A stretch of DNA of 64,000 nt from Halomonas piscis (GCF_031886125.1 NZ_CP119391.1:62001-126000); one strand, 5' to 3'. Counted from the stretch's first letter, positions 44,619-55,125 are shown. Numbers and translations: made by a program. Notes: generated by a model from the sequence alone, not told the origin.

Positions 44619-47600
44619 TTAAACCGCGCTTGGCGCCCAGCCGTGTGACAGCACCTCGGCCTGCTGTAACACCAGTTCTATGGCCGCCGGCGCTTTGTCC
44701 GGCGGGTATTTATAGCGGCGTAACGTGCGCCGCACCAGAATCCGCAGGCGGGCGCGTACGCTTTCGCGCACTTGCCAGTCGACGGTGGTAGAGCGGCGAA
44801 GCTTGTGGGTAATTTCCACGGCGATTTTTTTCAGCGTTTCATCACCCAGCTCGCGCACCGCGCTTTCGTTATGCGCCAAGGCATCGTAAAACGCGATTTC
44901 GTCGGGATTCAGCCCCAGCGCAGCATCGCGTTCCATCTCGGCCTGAAACTGCTTGGCCATACCGATCAGCTCTTCAATCACCTGGGCCGTTTCAATCCCG
45001 CGGTTGTTATAGCGGCGCAGCGTCTCCTGCAGTCGGTCCGCGTACTTTTTCTCCTGCACCACGTTGCTGCGCGTTTTCGCCTTGATGTCGTCCTTTAACA
45101 GTTTTTCCAGCAGATCCACGGCGAAGTTCTTGTAGGGCATCTGGCGCACGTCTTCCAGAAACTCGTCGGAAAGCAGTCCGATATTGGGCTTGTCCAGCCC
45201 GCACAGGGCGAACACGTCGGTCATGCCGTCGGCTACCAGCGCGTTATCCAGAATCTGCTTGAGCGCGGTATTCTTGTCTTCCTCGGTGAGTTTTTTATCC
45301 ACATGGGTCGACTTAGTGATGGCAGTTTTCACCTGGGATAAAAACGCCACCTCTTTTTGTAGCGCCTGAGCTTCGTCCAGAGTGGCACACAGCGAGAATG
45401 CCTTGTTCATCGCCAGAACGGCATCCAGAAAGCGCTTCTTGCCGTCTTCCAGACCGAGGATATGATTGGCCGTGGGCAGCAATAGCTTGTGGGGCTGGTC
45501 TTCAAAGCTGAGGCCCTGGTGGTTGCGATAGTCGAACCCGCTGCTGCGGGGGCCGGGAGCCAACATACCGCGAATAATATCGAGCTTTTCCAGCAGAATG
45601 GCATAGGCTTCTTCGGCGCTGTGGGTCGGCGAGCCCTTGCCCTGGGACTCGGTATAGGTCTTCAACGCCTGCTTCAGCTCATTGGCAATGCCGATGTAGT
45701 CCACCACCAGCCCGCCGGGCTTGTCCTTGAATACGCGGTTAACCCGAGCAATGGCCTGCATCAGGTTGTGGCCTTTCATGGGCTTGTCCACGTACATGGT
45801 GTGGCAGCAAGGCGCATCAAAGCCGGTGAGCCACATATCCCGCACGATCACCAGCTTGAGCGGATCGTCAGGTTTCTTGAAGCGCGCCTCCAGCCGCTTT
45901 TTGGTCTTGGGGTTGTGAATATGCGGCTGCAGCAGCGCTTTATCAGACGCCGAGCCGGTCATCACGATCTTGATCGCGCCAGCCTCGGGGTCATCGTCGT
46001 GCCACTCCGGGCGCAGAGCGACAATGGCGTTATAAAGATGCACCGCGATCTCCCGGCTCATGGCCACAATCATGGCCTTGCCATCAATGCTGCGTGAGCG
46101 GGTTTCAAAGTGCTCTACCAGATCCTTGGCCACCTGCTCCAGGCGCGGGCCGGCACCCACCAGCTTTTCCAGCCGGCTCCACTCCCCCTTGGTTTTCTCG
46201 CGGCGGCCCACGTCTTCGTCGTCTTCAACCATTTCCTCAACTTGATCGGACAGCTCCTCGATCTGTTCGCGGTTGATGTCCAGCCGGGCCAGGCGCGACT
46301 CATAGAAAATGGGCACCGTCGCACCGTCGTCTACCGCATCCTGAATGTCATAGATGGAGACGTAGTCGCCAAAGACCGCTCGGGTATCCTTGTCTTCGCT
46401 TTCTACCGGCGTGCCGGTAAAGCCGATGAACGCCGCGTTGGGCAGCGCATCGCGCATGTGGCGGGCATAGCCGAACTTGTAGCGACCGTCTTTTTTTAGC
46501 GTGGCCTTCAGGCCGTACTGGCTGCGGTGGGCCTCATCAGAAATCACCACGATATTGTGGCGTTCGTTGAGCACCGGATGGCTAATTTCTGCGCTCAGCA
46601 GAGCGAACTTCTGCACCGTGGTAAAGATAATGCCGCTAGACTCACGCTCGGCCAGCAGCCGGCGCAGGGTCGTCCGGTCATCAGCCTGTATCGGCGTCTG
46701 TTTGAGCAGCTCGTGCGCGGCACTGAAAGTGGCAAACAGCTGGCCGTCCAAGTCGTTGCGGTCGGTCACTACAATCAGCGTGGGGTTGTTCATCTCCGGT
46801 TGCTGGAGCAGCTTGCCAGCATAGCAGCACATGGAAATGCTCTTGCCCGAGCCCTGGGTGTGCCATACCACGCCGGCCTTTTTGCTGCCCGGCTGCACTT
46901 CATCGCCGTAGATCGCGCGCTTTTCCTGCTGCTGATTATCTTTGGGCGTCTCGGCGGCCACCACCGTGGCCTTTACCGCCTCGCGCACGGCGTGAAACTG
47001 ATGATAGCCGGCTATTTTCTTGATCAGCCGGTCGGCATCGACTTCAAAAATCACAAAGTAACGGACATAGTCCAGAAACAGCTCTCTGTCGAAAAAGCCC
47101 CGCACCATGGTTTCCAGCTGCCATTCCAAAAGCGGCCGGTCATCCTCGTGCTTCAGCGTGCGCCAGGGCATGTAGCGCTCCTGGCTGGCGGTGAGCGAGC
47201 CTACCCGCGACACCCAGCCGTCGCTGATCACCACGGCCTCGTTATAGACAAACAGGTCGGGGATTTCTTCACGATAGGTCTGAATCTGGTGATAGGCGTC
47301 CCAGATATCGACGTTTTCAGCCTCGGGGCTCTTCAGCTCCAGCACCGCCAGCGGCAGGCCGTTGATAAAGCAGACCACGTCCGGCCGGCGCAGCTGTTTG
47401 CTGCCCTGGATGGTGAACTGGTTAACTGCGCGAAAACGATTGACAAAAGCATATTCAAAATCGATCAGAAACGCCTGATCGTGAACCACGTTATCGTCGC
47501 GCTTGTACTCCACTGGCACGCCTTCCAGCAGTAAGCGGTGGAACGCCCGATTGCAGGTCACCACGTCCAGGCTCTGGGGTTTACGCACCACGGCCACGGC

Positions 47601-47798
47601 CTGCTCGACGGCCGCTTCGGGTAAATGTGGGTTAATCCGCCGAATCGCCGCCTCAAGATCCGCCAGCAGCAGCACCTGCCGGTAGTCAGCACGCTCCGGG
47701 GCGTCACCGTCCGGCGACAGTTCCGGCCCGTGAGCCACTTCCCAGCCGCCCTCGGCAAACCACTCAAGGCATAGCTGCTCCAGCTGATCTTCGGTCAT
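44619..47798 (-). CDS. hsdR: Type I restriction enzyme R subunit
   Basis: A 1059-residue restriction and translocation subunit. The N-terminal PDDEXK nuclease is seen in [36 protein letters not shown]. The SF2 motor has Walker [20 protein letters not shown] near residue 315, [17 protein letters not shown]-type [23 protein letters not shown] and later [38 protein letters not shown]. The C-terminus is helical. Last gene of the hsdM-hsdS operon, 15 bases after the AlbA_2 gene. It appears intact. Confidence 0.97.
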   Translation of the reverse strand: MTEDQLEQLCLEWFAEGGWEVAHGPELSPDGDAPERADYRQVLLLADLEAAIRRINPHLPEAAVEQAVAVVRKPQSLDVVTCNRAFHRLLLEGVPVEYKRDDNVVHDQAFLIDFEYAFVNRFRAVNQFTIQGSKQLRRPDVVCFINGLPLAVLELKSPEAENVDIWDAYHQIQTYREEIPDLFVYNEAVVISDGWVSRVGSLTASQERYMPWRTLKHEDDRPLLEWQLETMVRGFFDRELFLDYVRYFVIFEVDADRLIKKIAGYHQFHAVREAVKATVVAAETPKDNQQQEKRAIYGDEVQPGSKKAGVVWHTQGSGKSISMCCYAGKLLQQPEMNNPTLIVVTDRNDLDGQLFATFSAAHELLKQTPIQADDRTTLRRLLAERESSGIIFTTVQKFALLSAEISHPVLNERHNIVVISDEAHRSQYGLKATLKKDGRYKFGYARHMRDALPNAAFIGFTGTPVESEDKDTRAVFGDYVSIYDIQDAVDDGATVPIFYESRLARLDINREQIEELSDQVEEMVEDDEDVGRREKTKGEWSRLEKLVGAGPRLEQVAKDLVEHFETRSRSIDGKAMIVAMSREIAVHLYNAIVALRPEWHDDDPEAGAIKIVMTGSASDKALLQPHIHNPKTKKRLEARFKKPDDPLKLVIVRDMWLTGFDAPCCHTMYVDKPMKGHNLMQAIARVNRVFKDKPGGLVVDYIGIANELKQALKTYTESQGKGSPTHSAEEAYAILLEKLDIIRGMLAPGPRSSGFDYRNHQGLSFEDQPHKLLLPTANHILGLEDGKKRFLDAVLAMNKAFSLCATLDEAQALQKEVAFLSQVKTAITKSTHVDKKLTEEDKNTALKQILDNALVADGMTDVFALCGLDKPNIGLLSDEFLEDVRQMPYKNFAVDLLEKLLKDDIKAKTRSNVVQEKKYADRLQETLRRYNNRGIETAQVIEELIGMAKQFQAEMERDAALGLNPDEIAFYDALAHNESAVRELGDETLKKIAVEITHKLRRSTTVDWQVRESVRARLRILVRRTLRRYKYPPDKAPAAIELVLQQAEVLSHGWAPSAV

Positions 47799-47813
47799 TG
47801 ACTGGTTCCTTCT

Positions 47814-49970
47814 TTATTCTGTACCGCCCTCTGGCTTTTGCTTCTCCGAGGCAATCGCAATATAAGCCTGACGCTTGTCATTCGGCGTTTGTGGAAAAGC
47901 CGGTCTTAACGAGCCGTCTTCAATCATCTGCCGTAAGTGCTGATGACGTAACGTATCGGCCGTTCGATTCAGTAGCCTGGCCAGGCAGGCGCGGGTGACA
48001 TACTGCCCGTCGCATAGCTGATAAATAATCGAACGCATAACAGCCGGTTGCAGCCGCTTACTGGTAGCAGAAGGTAAGGCAATGGCTTCAAGCCGTGCAT
48101 AAAAGTCATGGGCCAGCGTGGTTAAGTCATGGATTGCCGGTGCATCAAGCTCCGGAGAAAGAAGTCGGCCCATTTCATCACGGCGGTCAGTAGCGCCAGG
48201 CCGAGTGCTCGTGTGATTCCCGTTGCCGGTATCCATGCTATCGCCGGAGTAGCTTTCCTTACCACCGGAGTAATTTTGCTTACCGCCGGAGAAGCTTGTC
48301 TTATCACCGGAGTAATTTTGCTTACCGCCGGAGCAGCTCACCTTACCACCGGAGTCATTTGTCTTACCCCCAAAACTTGCTGCGTGCTGATTTTTTGAGG
48401 TTGGCAAAGCGCTTGGCTGAGCCTCCATGGATACGCCAAACACCTGCTCAGGAGTCGGCATATTGGCCCCGGGAAGGTGATAGACGACTGCGCGGCCGTG
48501 CTGCCCGTTGGACTCCAGCATGCCTTGCTTGACCAGAGACTGCAGCACCTGCGTGATGTCATGGGCGTGCTCCGTGGTAATCTCCGAAATACGACCATGC
48601 GACACCACCTGCTCCGTGGCTGCCGTCGCTAGAATCAAGCGCTCTAGGCGCGATAACGTGCTGTACGCATCGCCAAAACGATCGGTTAGCTGCTGTTGGA
48701 TTTCCTCAGGCATCAGCTCCAGCATACGCAGCTCAAGCAGCGTTTGTGGCGGCTCGTCGACTTCATAAAGCGCCGGACGCCGCCAATGCCGCCAGTCCCA
48801 GCCGCTGTATATCTTGGGTATACCGGACCCGGCGCGTTCCCCTAGCCCAATCATCAAAAACATCTGATGCATGATGCGATTGCGGCAGTCAGATTCCCCG
48901 CCACGCACGGCTCTGTCCAGCGGAATACGCATATTGCCCGGGTTGCGCAAGCCCAGCATATCCGGGCGCTTGACGACCAATACCGAGACGCGGCCGGTAA
49001 AATCGGCGTGTATCAACGTGTTGACCAAGGCCTCACGGATCGCCTCGTGTACTGGCGTATCGTCTCGCCGCTGGCCTGACTTCAAGCGAAACGGCACTTT
49101 CAGCGTTTCCGGGTTGGTCAGCTTGTGGTACACAATTCGATAGAAATCAAAAAGATTACCCGACCAGCTGCCATCAGGCACCAGGCGGTCGACCCAGCGC
49201 AGCTCGGTTTTGGCTTCGGGGCGCTCCTGATAGTCGACAAAATAGTGCGGTGCCGCCTCCTGAATGGCATCCCAAACGCCAAACATCAGCAAACCTGCAA
49301 GCGTCAGCCCTTCCTCTCCCGTTTGTCGGTCCCGGCGCCAGCCTTTGAGTTTCTTCAATAGGTGAAAGTCGTCATGCTCAAGGAATGGATGCCCCGGCTT
49401 GGCATCTTTCAGCATCTGCCGATAAATGGTGAGGCTTTGGGGGTTGATATCGTCCCAGCCGAAGCCTGGTAATATCTGATCATCGCGGCTGTCTTCTATC
49501 TGCTCGGCCAGCATGCGGCGCACCGACTCTTCGGCCAGCCGATGATCGGTGCTGTTAAAGCGGCGATATGTACCTGTCAGCGGGTTGCCCTTCAGGTAAA
49601 CCGGCTTTTGCTTGCGGGCAGCCGCGGGCACATGAATATGCACCACGGCCTCGCCGTCGATTTCCAGCACTTTCAGCGAATGCTCATCGAGCAGGTTACA
49701 GCTCACTTTTTGAGCATTGTTGAGCCCGGTCCACAGCTCATCGACGAGCTTTTGAGGATTATCCAAACCGGCAAGTTCAAAGCGGCCACCGGCCTTTTCG
49801 CGCACGCCCAGAAATACATCGCCGCCGCGCGTGTTGGCAAAGGCGCTGTAGGTCGGCCAAAAGTCTTTGGGTAAAGCTCCTTTGCCGTCCCGCCCCTGAG
49901 CCAGCTTGCACTCCACATCGGTACTTTCCTGAAGGGCAGCAATGTCTTCCAGGGTGGCGATATCAAGCAT
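47814..49970 (-). CDS. AlbA_2 (Schlafen-type) and ATPase-domain protein within the restriction operon
   Basis: A 718-residue protein. Residues about 10-110 form an AlbA_2/Schlafen-like domain (ESTDVECKLAQGRDGKGALPKDFWPTYSAFANTRGGDVFLGV). Residues about 300-400 look like a HATPase_c_4 domain (HEAIREALVNTLIHADFTGRVSVLV, GNMRIPLDRAVRGGESDCRNRIMHQMF, GERAGSGIPKIYSGW). A winged-helix-like region follows, then a six-copy seven-residue SGGKxxx repeat and a C-terminal region. Such proteins are often near defence genes. It overlaps the DUF4268 gene by eight bases, so it is part of the operon. Its role in restriction is not established. Confidence 0.88.
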   Translation of the reverse strand: MLDIATLEDIAALQESTDVECKLAQGRDGKGALPKDFWPTYSAFANTRGGDVFLGVREKAGGRFELAGLDNPQKLVDELWTGLNNAQKVSCNLLDEHSLKVLEIDGEAVVHIHVPAAARKQKPVYLKGNPLTGTYRRFNSTDHRLAEESVRRMLAEQIEDSRDDQILPGFGWDDINPQSLTIYRQMLKDAKPGHPFLEHDDFHLLKKLKGWRRDRQTGEEGLTLAGLLMFGVWDAIQEAAPHYFVDYQERPEAKTELRWVDRLVPDGSWSGNLFDFYRIVYHKLTNPETLKVPFRLKSGQRRDDTPVHEAIREALVNTLIHADFTGRVSVLVVKRPDMLGLRNPGNMRIPLDRAVRGGESDCRNRIMHQMFLMIGLGERAGSGIPKIYSGWDWRHWRRPALYEVDEPPQTLLELRMLELMPEEIQQQLTDRFGDAYSTLSRLERLILATAATEQVVSHGRISEITTEHAHDITQVLQSLVKQGMLESNGQHGRAVVYHLPGANMPTPEQVFGVSMEAQPSALPTSKNQHAASFGGKTNDSGGKVSCSGGKQNYSGDKTSFSGGKQNYSGGKESYSGDSMDTGNGNHTSTRPGATDRRDEMGRLLSPELDAPAIHDLTTLAHDFYARLEAIALPSATSKRLQPAVMRSIIYQLCDGQYVTRACLARLLNRTADTLRHQHLRQMIEDGSLRPAFPQTPNDKRQAYIAIASEKQKPEGGTE
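48241..48366 (-). repeat. 21-bp tandem repeat, six copies, within the AlbA_2 gene
   Basis: Six units of 21 bases, starting at 48241, 48262, 48283, 48304, 48325 and 48346, share CACCGGAGTAATTTTGCTTA-like sequence. They encode a seven-residue repeat of the type S-G-G-K-x-x-x. The copies at 48262 and 48304 share their last 18 bases (ACCGGAGTAATTTTGCTTA less its first base), which indicates recent duplication. Confidence 0.85.
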
Positions 49971-51174
49971 CTACGCTGCCCTCACTGGATTCACCCTCGA
50001 TAGGCTCGACAGGTGCGCTGAAGGTGGTTTTTTTCAGCGCCTGATTGGCCGCTTTCAAGGGCTCGTGTAGCGCCTGCTCCAGCCGAGTCATATGCTCGAC
50101 CAGCCACTCGATCATCTTCGGCCAGTTGGCCTTGTCGTAGCCGTCTACGGGCTTGGCAAACTGTATGCGGCAGGCCTTTTTATTGGGCAGCGGCAGCCAG
50201 TCCATGGTGTTGCCAAAAGCCTGCTCGATAGTCTGCCTGGAGGCTTCTAGCTGCTCAAATACCAGAGTATTGGCTTGTGCCTGACTGTTTTGCAGGCTGA
50301 GCCCTACACGGACTTCATTTTTGCCGAAGATTAGCTGGTAAGGCATCCCGCTAATGCCGGACCCGGCACTCAGCCAGTGATCTTTTGTCGGGCTGATATT
50401 GTTATAAAGCTTGCACTCGCTTTGGACAAAAACTTCAAGCGCCTGCTCCCAAAAGGCCAGCCGCAGGGTATGGCTATGTTTTTGTTCAGTATTGACGCTT
50501 TTTTCTTCTGCTTCCTTGGCCATCATGCCGATCATGAAGTCGGCCGCTTCTGGCGTGGGGATAATCTGCTCCACGTTGAGAAACAGCTCGTCTCCGGCCT
50601 GGTAGGGCGTGACCTTGAAGCACTGGCAGATAACGCCAAATTGACTCAGCCACAGCACCGTATTGGTGACTTCCTTGCGATAGTTCGCCGCCACCAGAAT
50701 CAGCCGCTGGCTTTTTAACGTGTTGAGCTGAACCGAGGGCAGGTCGTCAGCTTCGAGAAACTCAAGCAAAAGCGCTTCAGCATCCTGCGGCTCGCTGTCG
50801 TCATTGAGAGCTTTTTGATTCAGATAACGCTGAAATACCTCTACTACCTGCTGTTTTTTCAGATTGGCGCAGTAGCTAGCGTATTTGAGCGCCTGCCACA
50901 CCACATCTCGGCCGCTGTCATCGAGTTTGTTTTCGATTATGACAAGATTACCGTCCTTGTCGATGGCCAGCAGATCCAGCCGCTCTTGGGTGCCGTCAAA
51001 GCCGTTAAACTCCTTCTGGATGATCAGCAGCTCTTCCCCGCTGCTCTGAGCCAGCGCTTCGGGGCAGCTTTCCAGCCATTCCTGCAGGTGCGCGCGTTCG
51101 GTAAAGCCGAGGTCGCTAAAGCGTTTAGCTTCCAATGGTTGGATGCGGTTGCTGGCAGGGTCGATCTTAAACAT
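49963..51174 (-). CDS. PDDEXK-like nuclease with DUF4268 domain within the restriction operon
   Basis: A 403-residue protein. The N-terminal half resembles NucS/PDDEXK-type proteins: ERAHLQEWLESCPEALAQSSGEELLIIQKEF, then QERLDLLAIDKDGNLVIIENKLDDSGRDVVWQALKYASY, with Asp and the ExK pair. The C-terminal half (about 230-375) matches the DUF4268 type (LRLAFWEQALEVF, WLSAGSGISGMPYQLIFGKNEVRVGLSL). It overlaps hsdS and the AlbA_2 gene by eight bases on each side. It could be an accessory nuclease or a regulator of the system. The function is inferred only. Confidence 0.85.
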   Translation of the reverse strand: MFKIDPASNRIQPLEAKRFSDLGFTERAHLQEWLESCPEALAQSSGEELLIIQKEFNGFDGTQERLDLLAIDKDGNLVIIENKLDDSGRDVVWQALKYASYCANLKKQQVVEVFQRYLNQKALNDDSEPQDAEALLLEFLEADDLPSVQLNTLKSQRLILVAANYRKEVTNTVLWLSQFGVICQCFKVTPYQAGDELFLNVEQIIPTPEAADFMIGMMAKEAEEKSVNTEQKHSHTLRLAFWEQALEVFVQSECKLYNNISPTKDHWLSAGSGISGMPYQLIFGKNEVRVGLSLQNSQAQANTLVFEQLEASRQTIEQAFGNTMDWLPLPNKKACRIQFAKPVDGYDKANWPKMIEWLVEHMTRLEQALHEPLKAANQALKKTTFSAPVEPIEGESSEGSVDA

Positions 51175-52516
51175 TGGCAGGCTCCTCGGCTTCGGCTAGC
51201 TGAGTTTCTGCCGCGGATACGGAAAGTTCGCCGGAGAGTAGCTTGGGGAGCAAGGAATCACGTAGTTTTGCGAGGATGTCCGACTCCCGGACGTTATTCT
51301 CAATGACTTCGTAGAGCGAAGATGTTTGTTTCGAGTAAACCGAAATCAGTGCTTCTGGAGGCGTTACCACCGGGATGATTCTGAAGTTCTTTTTACTAAT
51401 CTCTGCGAACGTGGTGCCGCTGGCCCGGCTTTTGATTTCGTCCATGTAGGCCGCGCACCACTGAATAACGAACTCAGGGCTTAATGCCTTTTCGCATTTC
51501 ATCGCAATATAGCCTTGGTTTACGGCTACGGGGATCTTGGCGAGGGCCAGATACCCAACTGGTGCCCGTGATGACATCAGCACGGTATCAACTGGTAGTA
51601 GCCCAGAGCTAACCTTCGCAAGACCTGCTTCAGTTATTTTGCGCTCGGTTTCGACGAGCACTTTGTCTGCAAGATTCGATAGATCTTTGGGGGATGTCCA
51701 GTTGATCTCGCCGTTTTCCCAGAAGTCTGAGTTTTTGGTAGATGGAGTCCCGCCGCCTGCCACCGTTACCTCATCGCCAATTTGACTAACGCACCACCCC
51801 TCCGGAATCTCCCCCAATTCACTATCCTGCATAGCCGACGGAAACAGCTCGGCGGTGGCACGGAGCTCGGCGTATTGCTCGGGCTGTTCGGCCTGGAGGC
51901 GGGTTAGGTCTTCCCGCGTCTTTCCGGAAACGGCCAGCATGGCGGCGAGCAGAGCGTCTTCCTCGCTGCCGCCAGCGTCCAGTGCGGCGATCTTGGCTTT
52001 GACCGGCTCGAAATCGACAAACCAGCTTTTGAAGATGGCTTGGGCCATCTTTTCGAGGGTTTGGTTGATTTGGTGGTTGAGTTTAATTTTTTTGTCGAGA
52101 ACTATTAGTGGAGTAACAAGCCTTTTTCGGTCTTCATTTTTTTCTGGGATTCTAATATTAAGTCGATGAGCATTATTACGGTTCAAGCCAGGAACAGCTG
52201 CGTCAGTATTCATGCTCTCAAGCCTTAAAGTCGAAAGCAGGTAATACGTAAAATAGGCATCTTCAAGAGAGCCATATTGCACGTAAAATGCCGTATCGCT
52301 AACCCAACATGGACTTTGGCTAAGATGAACTTTACCTACAGAACCTTTTCGACCAACAATTACAGCATGAGGACTGACCAGTTTTTTCGCGGAGTATGCA
52401 TACATCCCATTAGAGCCATATACAGGGAACCCACCCTGTAGCTGGTCCTGTCTTTTAATTGCCTTGCCATATACAAGTGGGCAAAAATCCCCAACAGTTG
52501 TATCAATCCAAAGCAT
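51167..52516 (-). CDS. hsdS: Type I restriction enzyme specificity subunit
   Basis: A 449-residue subunit with two target-recognition domains. The first is residues about 1-150 (YGKAIKRQDQLQGGFPVYGSNG, AVIVGRKGSVGKVHL), followed by the central helix NQTLEKMAQAIFKSWFVDFEPVKAK. The second is residues about 215-400 (LGEIPEGWCVSQIGDEVTVAGGG, DLSNLADKVL, LMSSRAPVGYLALAKIPVAVNQGY), followed by SDILAKLRDSLLPKLLSGEL. ATG at 52516 follows GGGGAG and overlaps hsdM by 14 bases. The first recognition domain is coded in AT-richer DNA, which suggests exchange of this domain. Confidence 0.93.
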   Translation of the reverse strand: MLWIDTTVGDFCPLVYGKAIKRQDQLQGGFPVYGSNGMYAYSAKKLVSPHAVIVGRKGSVGKVHLSQSPCWVSDTAFYVQYGSLEDAYFTYYLLSTLRLESMNTDAAVPGLNRNNAHRLNIRIPEKNEDRKRLVTPLIVLDKKIKLNHQINQTLEKMAQAIFKSWFVDFEPVKAKIAALDAGGSEEDALLAAMLAVSGKTREDLTRLQAEQPEQYAELRATAELFPSAMQDSELGEIPEGWCVSQIGDEVTVAGGGTPSTKNSDFWENGEINWTSPKDLSNLADKVLVETERKITEAGLAKVSSGLLPVDTVLMSSRAPVGYLALAKIPVAVNQGYIAMKCEKALSPEFVIQWCAAYMDEIKSRASGTTFAEISKKNFRIIPVVTPPEALISVYSKQTSSLYEVIENNVRESDILAKLRDSLLPKLLSGELSVSAAETQLAEAEEPANV

Positions 52517-54239
52517 GACCCAGCTCCCCAAGATTACGTTTGATCTCCGCTTCCAGCCGCTCGCTTTCGGCAAACTGCTCCTTGAGCTGGCCGGTGAGCC
52601 AGGCCATTTTGTCGGCGAAGGGCTCGCCGTCGTCTTCCTGCTCCGGCGCGCCGACGTAGCGGCCGGGGGTGAGCACAAAGTCGTGCTTTTTGATCTCGTC
52701 CAGCGTGGCGGACTTGCAGAAGCCGGGAATATCTACGTAGGCCGCTCCTTGTGCGTCGCTCTCGCCTTTTTGCCAAGCGTGGAAGGTGTCGGTGATAGTG
52801 GCGATATCTTCGGCGGAAAAATCGCGCAGCACGCGGTCTTTCATGTAGCCGACGTTGCGGGCGTCGATAAACAGTACTTCGCTCCGGCGAGCGCGCTTTT
52901 TCACCTTGTTGGGCGAGAGCCCGCCGCTTTTGTCCCTGGTTAAAAACCAGATACAGGCGGGAATCTGGGTGTTGGTGAAAAGCTGCCCGGGCAGGGCCAC
53001 CATGCACTCGACCAGGTCTTCTTCCACCAGCCGCTTTCGGATCGCGCCCTCGCCGCCGGTGGCGGAGCTCATCGAGCCGTTGGCCAGCAGCAGCGCCATG
53101 CTGCCGGCGGGCGCCAGGTGGTACAGCATATGCTGCATCCAGGCAAAGTTGGCGTTGCCCTTGGGCGGCGTGCCGTACTTCCAGCGGGCGTCGTCAGCCA
53201 GCGACTCATTCCACCAGTCCTTCATGTTGAACGGCGGGTTGGCCATGACGAAATCCGCGCGCAGGTCCGGATGCTTGTCGTTGAGGAAGGTATCCGCAGG
53301 CGCTCGGCCAAAGTCAAAGTCGATGCCGCGAATGGCCATGTTCATCGCCGCCAGCCGCCAGGTGGTGGGGTTGGATTCCTGGCCGTACACCGAAATGTGC
53401 TTTTTCTGCTCGGCGGCGTCGTAATGCTGCTTGCCGGCGTGGTTTTCGATGAACTTGTCGCTGGAGACAAAAAAACCGCCGGAGCCCATGGCCGGGTCAT
53501 ACACCCGCCCGGCGTAGGGCTCCAGCATCTCGACAATCAGAGTAACGATGCTTTTGGGCGTGTAATACTGGCCGCCCTGCTTGCCTTCAGCGAGGGCGAA
53601 CTGGCCGAGAAAATACTCGTAAACGTGGCCGAGAATATCCTTGCTTTGCAGGTTCAGCGTTTGGCCATCGAACACCGGGCGGGTAAATGAGGTGTCCGAG
53701 AAGGTGTTGATCAGGCCCAGCAGCTTATCGTTTTCCAGCTGAAAATGGCTAATGCGGTTGAGAATGCCCTTGAGGCCGTCGTTGTGCTTTTCGATCTCAT
53801 CCAGGGCGTTATCAATTAGCCAGGATACCGAACGCAATTTGACGTCGCGCCCGGCGGCGTCCTGCCACAGCACGGTACCCACCGGCAGCACGGCCTTCTC
53901 CTTCAGCGTGCTCCAGCGCGCGGTTTTAGGCACCCAGAACACGTTGTCTTCACGATAGTAGTCGAGCACCTCCAACTCTTCACCCAGCTCTTCGCGGTAT
54001 TCCGCGTCGCTGTCAAAGTCTTCCGGCGGCAGGTAGTAGATGTCGTCGTTTGCATCCTTGAAGCGCTCAAGCAGCTCGGCCTGGCGCGCTTCAAAGGCAT
54101 CGGAGACGTACTTCAAAAAGATCAGCCCCAGCACCACATGCTTATAGTTGGCGGCGTCCAGATTGGCCCGGAGCTTGTCGGCGGCTTGCCACAGCTTGTC
54201 GTCCAGCTCTTTGAGAAACTGTTGTTCCAGATTGTGCAT
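52503..54239 (-). CDS. hsdM: Type I restriction-modification methyltransferase subunit
   Basis: A 578-residue adenine-N6 methyltransferase subunit. N-terminal helical HsdM_N domain (LEQQFLKELDDKLWQAADKLRANLDAANYKHVVLGLIFLKYVSDAF), then the methylase domain with SAM motif YDPAMGSGGFF near residue 250 and catalytic NPPFNMKDWW near 335. First gene of the five-gene operon on the minus strand. Full length and intact. Confidence 0.96.
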   Translation of the reverse strand: MHNLEQQFLKELDDKLWQAADKLRANLDAANYKHVVLGLIFLKYVSDAFEARQAELLERFKDANDDIYYLPPEDFDSDAEYREELGEELEVLDYYREDNVFWVPKTARWSTLKEKAVLPVGTVLWQDAAGRDVKLRSVSWLIDNALDEIEKHNDGLKGILNRISHFQLENDKLLGLINTFSDTSFTRPVFDGQTLNLQSKDILGHVYEYFLGQFALAEGKQGGQYYTPKSIVTLIVEMLEPYAGRVYDPAMGSGGFFVSSDKFIENHAGKQHYDAAEQKKHISVYGQESNPTTWRLAAMNMAIRGIDFDFGRAPADTFLNDKHPDLRADFVMANPPFNMKDWWNESLADDARWKYGTPPKGNANFAWMQHMLYHLAPAGSMALLLANGSMSSATGGEGAIRKRLVEEDLVECMVALPGQLFTNTQIPACIWFLTRDKSGGLSPNKVKKRARRSEVLFIDARNVGYMKDRVLRDFSAEDIATITDTFHAWQKGESDAQGAAYVDIPGFCKSATLDEIKKHDFVLTPGRYVGAPEQEDDGEPFADKMAWLTGQLKEQFAESERLEAEIKRNLGELGHALD

Positions 54240-54318
54240 TCTTGCCTCATACGCAGCTCTGCGCGGCCGTTATCGCGGCAGCGCAGCAGCAGTCAGAATA
54301 TGGGCATATGCTAACAGA

Positions 54319-55125
54319 CTATGCGTTTAACCCGCTCACCCCGTTCAGTCCGCCTATGCGCGCGGCAAGCCCGTCCCTGGCGGCGTCCAGCATGTCCGGG
54401 TTGGTCTGGCGGCTGAGCGCGGCGCGGCTTTTTTGTCTGGTGAAGTAGAGAATCCGCTCGCGGTTGGCGCCGGAAGGGTGCGGCAGGCCGTCGAGCAGCT
54501 GCTCCGGGGCCAGCAGGCCGGCCTCCCGGGCGCGTTTGAGCGCCGCGGCGGCGGCACGGCCCAGCGGCAGCCACAGAGCACGTTCGCCCAGCGTGCGAAT
54601 TTCTTCATGCAGACAGGCGCGCATCAGGGTATTCAGGTAGGCGTGGTGATGCGGGGCGGGGGTGCCGTTGTAGCCGCGGCCGCTAGCCAGCACCACCGGG
54701 TGGCGCAGGGCGTTGGTGCAGTGAAGAAGGTCGGCGTTATCGCCAAATAACGAAGCGCAGGTGGCGATTTTCAGCCGCCGGTTGAGCCCCACGGCGTCGA
54801 GCATGGCGGCAATCGACTCGCGCAAACCGATAAAGACGGCGTTGCGCTTGGCCGTTCGCCGAGCGTCGGCTATCGTTCCGCCCCGATCCAGCACCTGACG
54901 GGCGTTTGCCAGCGCCGCTCGGACCTGCGTTGCCCCGGGAGTAATGCCGCAGAGCACGACCTTGGCATCGAGCGTGACGTATTCCATGGGGGCGTAATAG
55001 ACGCTGAGCATGGCGTCCTGATAGAGCCGCAGCGGCGTCTGCCAGGGCGACTCGCCGGTCGCGATACGGCCCTCGCGCAGCGCCGTTTCAGCAAGGCCGG
55101 TGTCCGGCCGCAGGGGGTTGGCCAT
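54319..55125 (-). CDS. Uracil-DNA-glycosylase superfamily protein
   Basis: A 268-residue protein with a UDG-like fold. The catalytic-loop position reads VVLCGITPGATQVRAAL and the late motif is GLPHPSGANRERI, the HPS signature of the superfamily. The substrate is not clear; it may be a DNA repair glycosylase or a divergent relative. Its ATG overlaps the stop of the phospholipase D gene by one base (TAATG), so they are translated together. It ends 79 bases before hsdM. Confidence 0.75.
   Translation of the reverse strand: MANPLRPDTGLAETALREGRIATGESPWQTPLRLYQDAMLSVYYAPMEYVTLDAKVVLCGITPGATQVRAALANARQVLDRGGTIADARRTAKRNAVFIGLRESIAAMLDAVGLNRRLKIATCASLFGDNADLLHCTNALRHPVVLASGRGYNGTPAPHHHAYLNTLMRACLHEEIRTLGERALWLPLGRAAAAALKRAREAGLLAPEQLLDGLPHPSGANRERILYFTRQKSRAALSRQTNPDMLDAARDGLAARIGGLNGVSGLNA

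Noticed and set aside
48129..48398. Hydrophobic repeated frame on the plus strand inside the AlbA_2 gene
   Set aside because: It is the reverse reading of the 21-bp repeat; the minus-strand protein has recognised domains before and after it.
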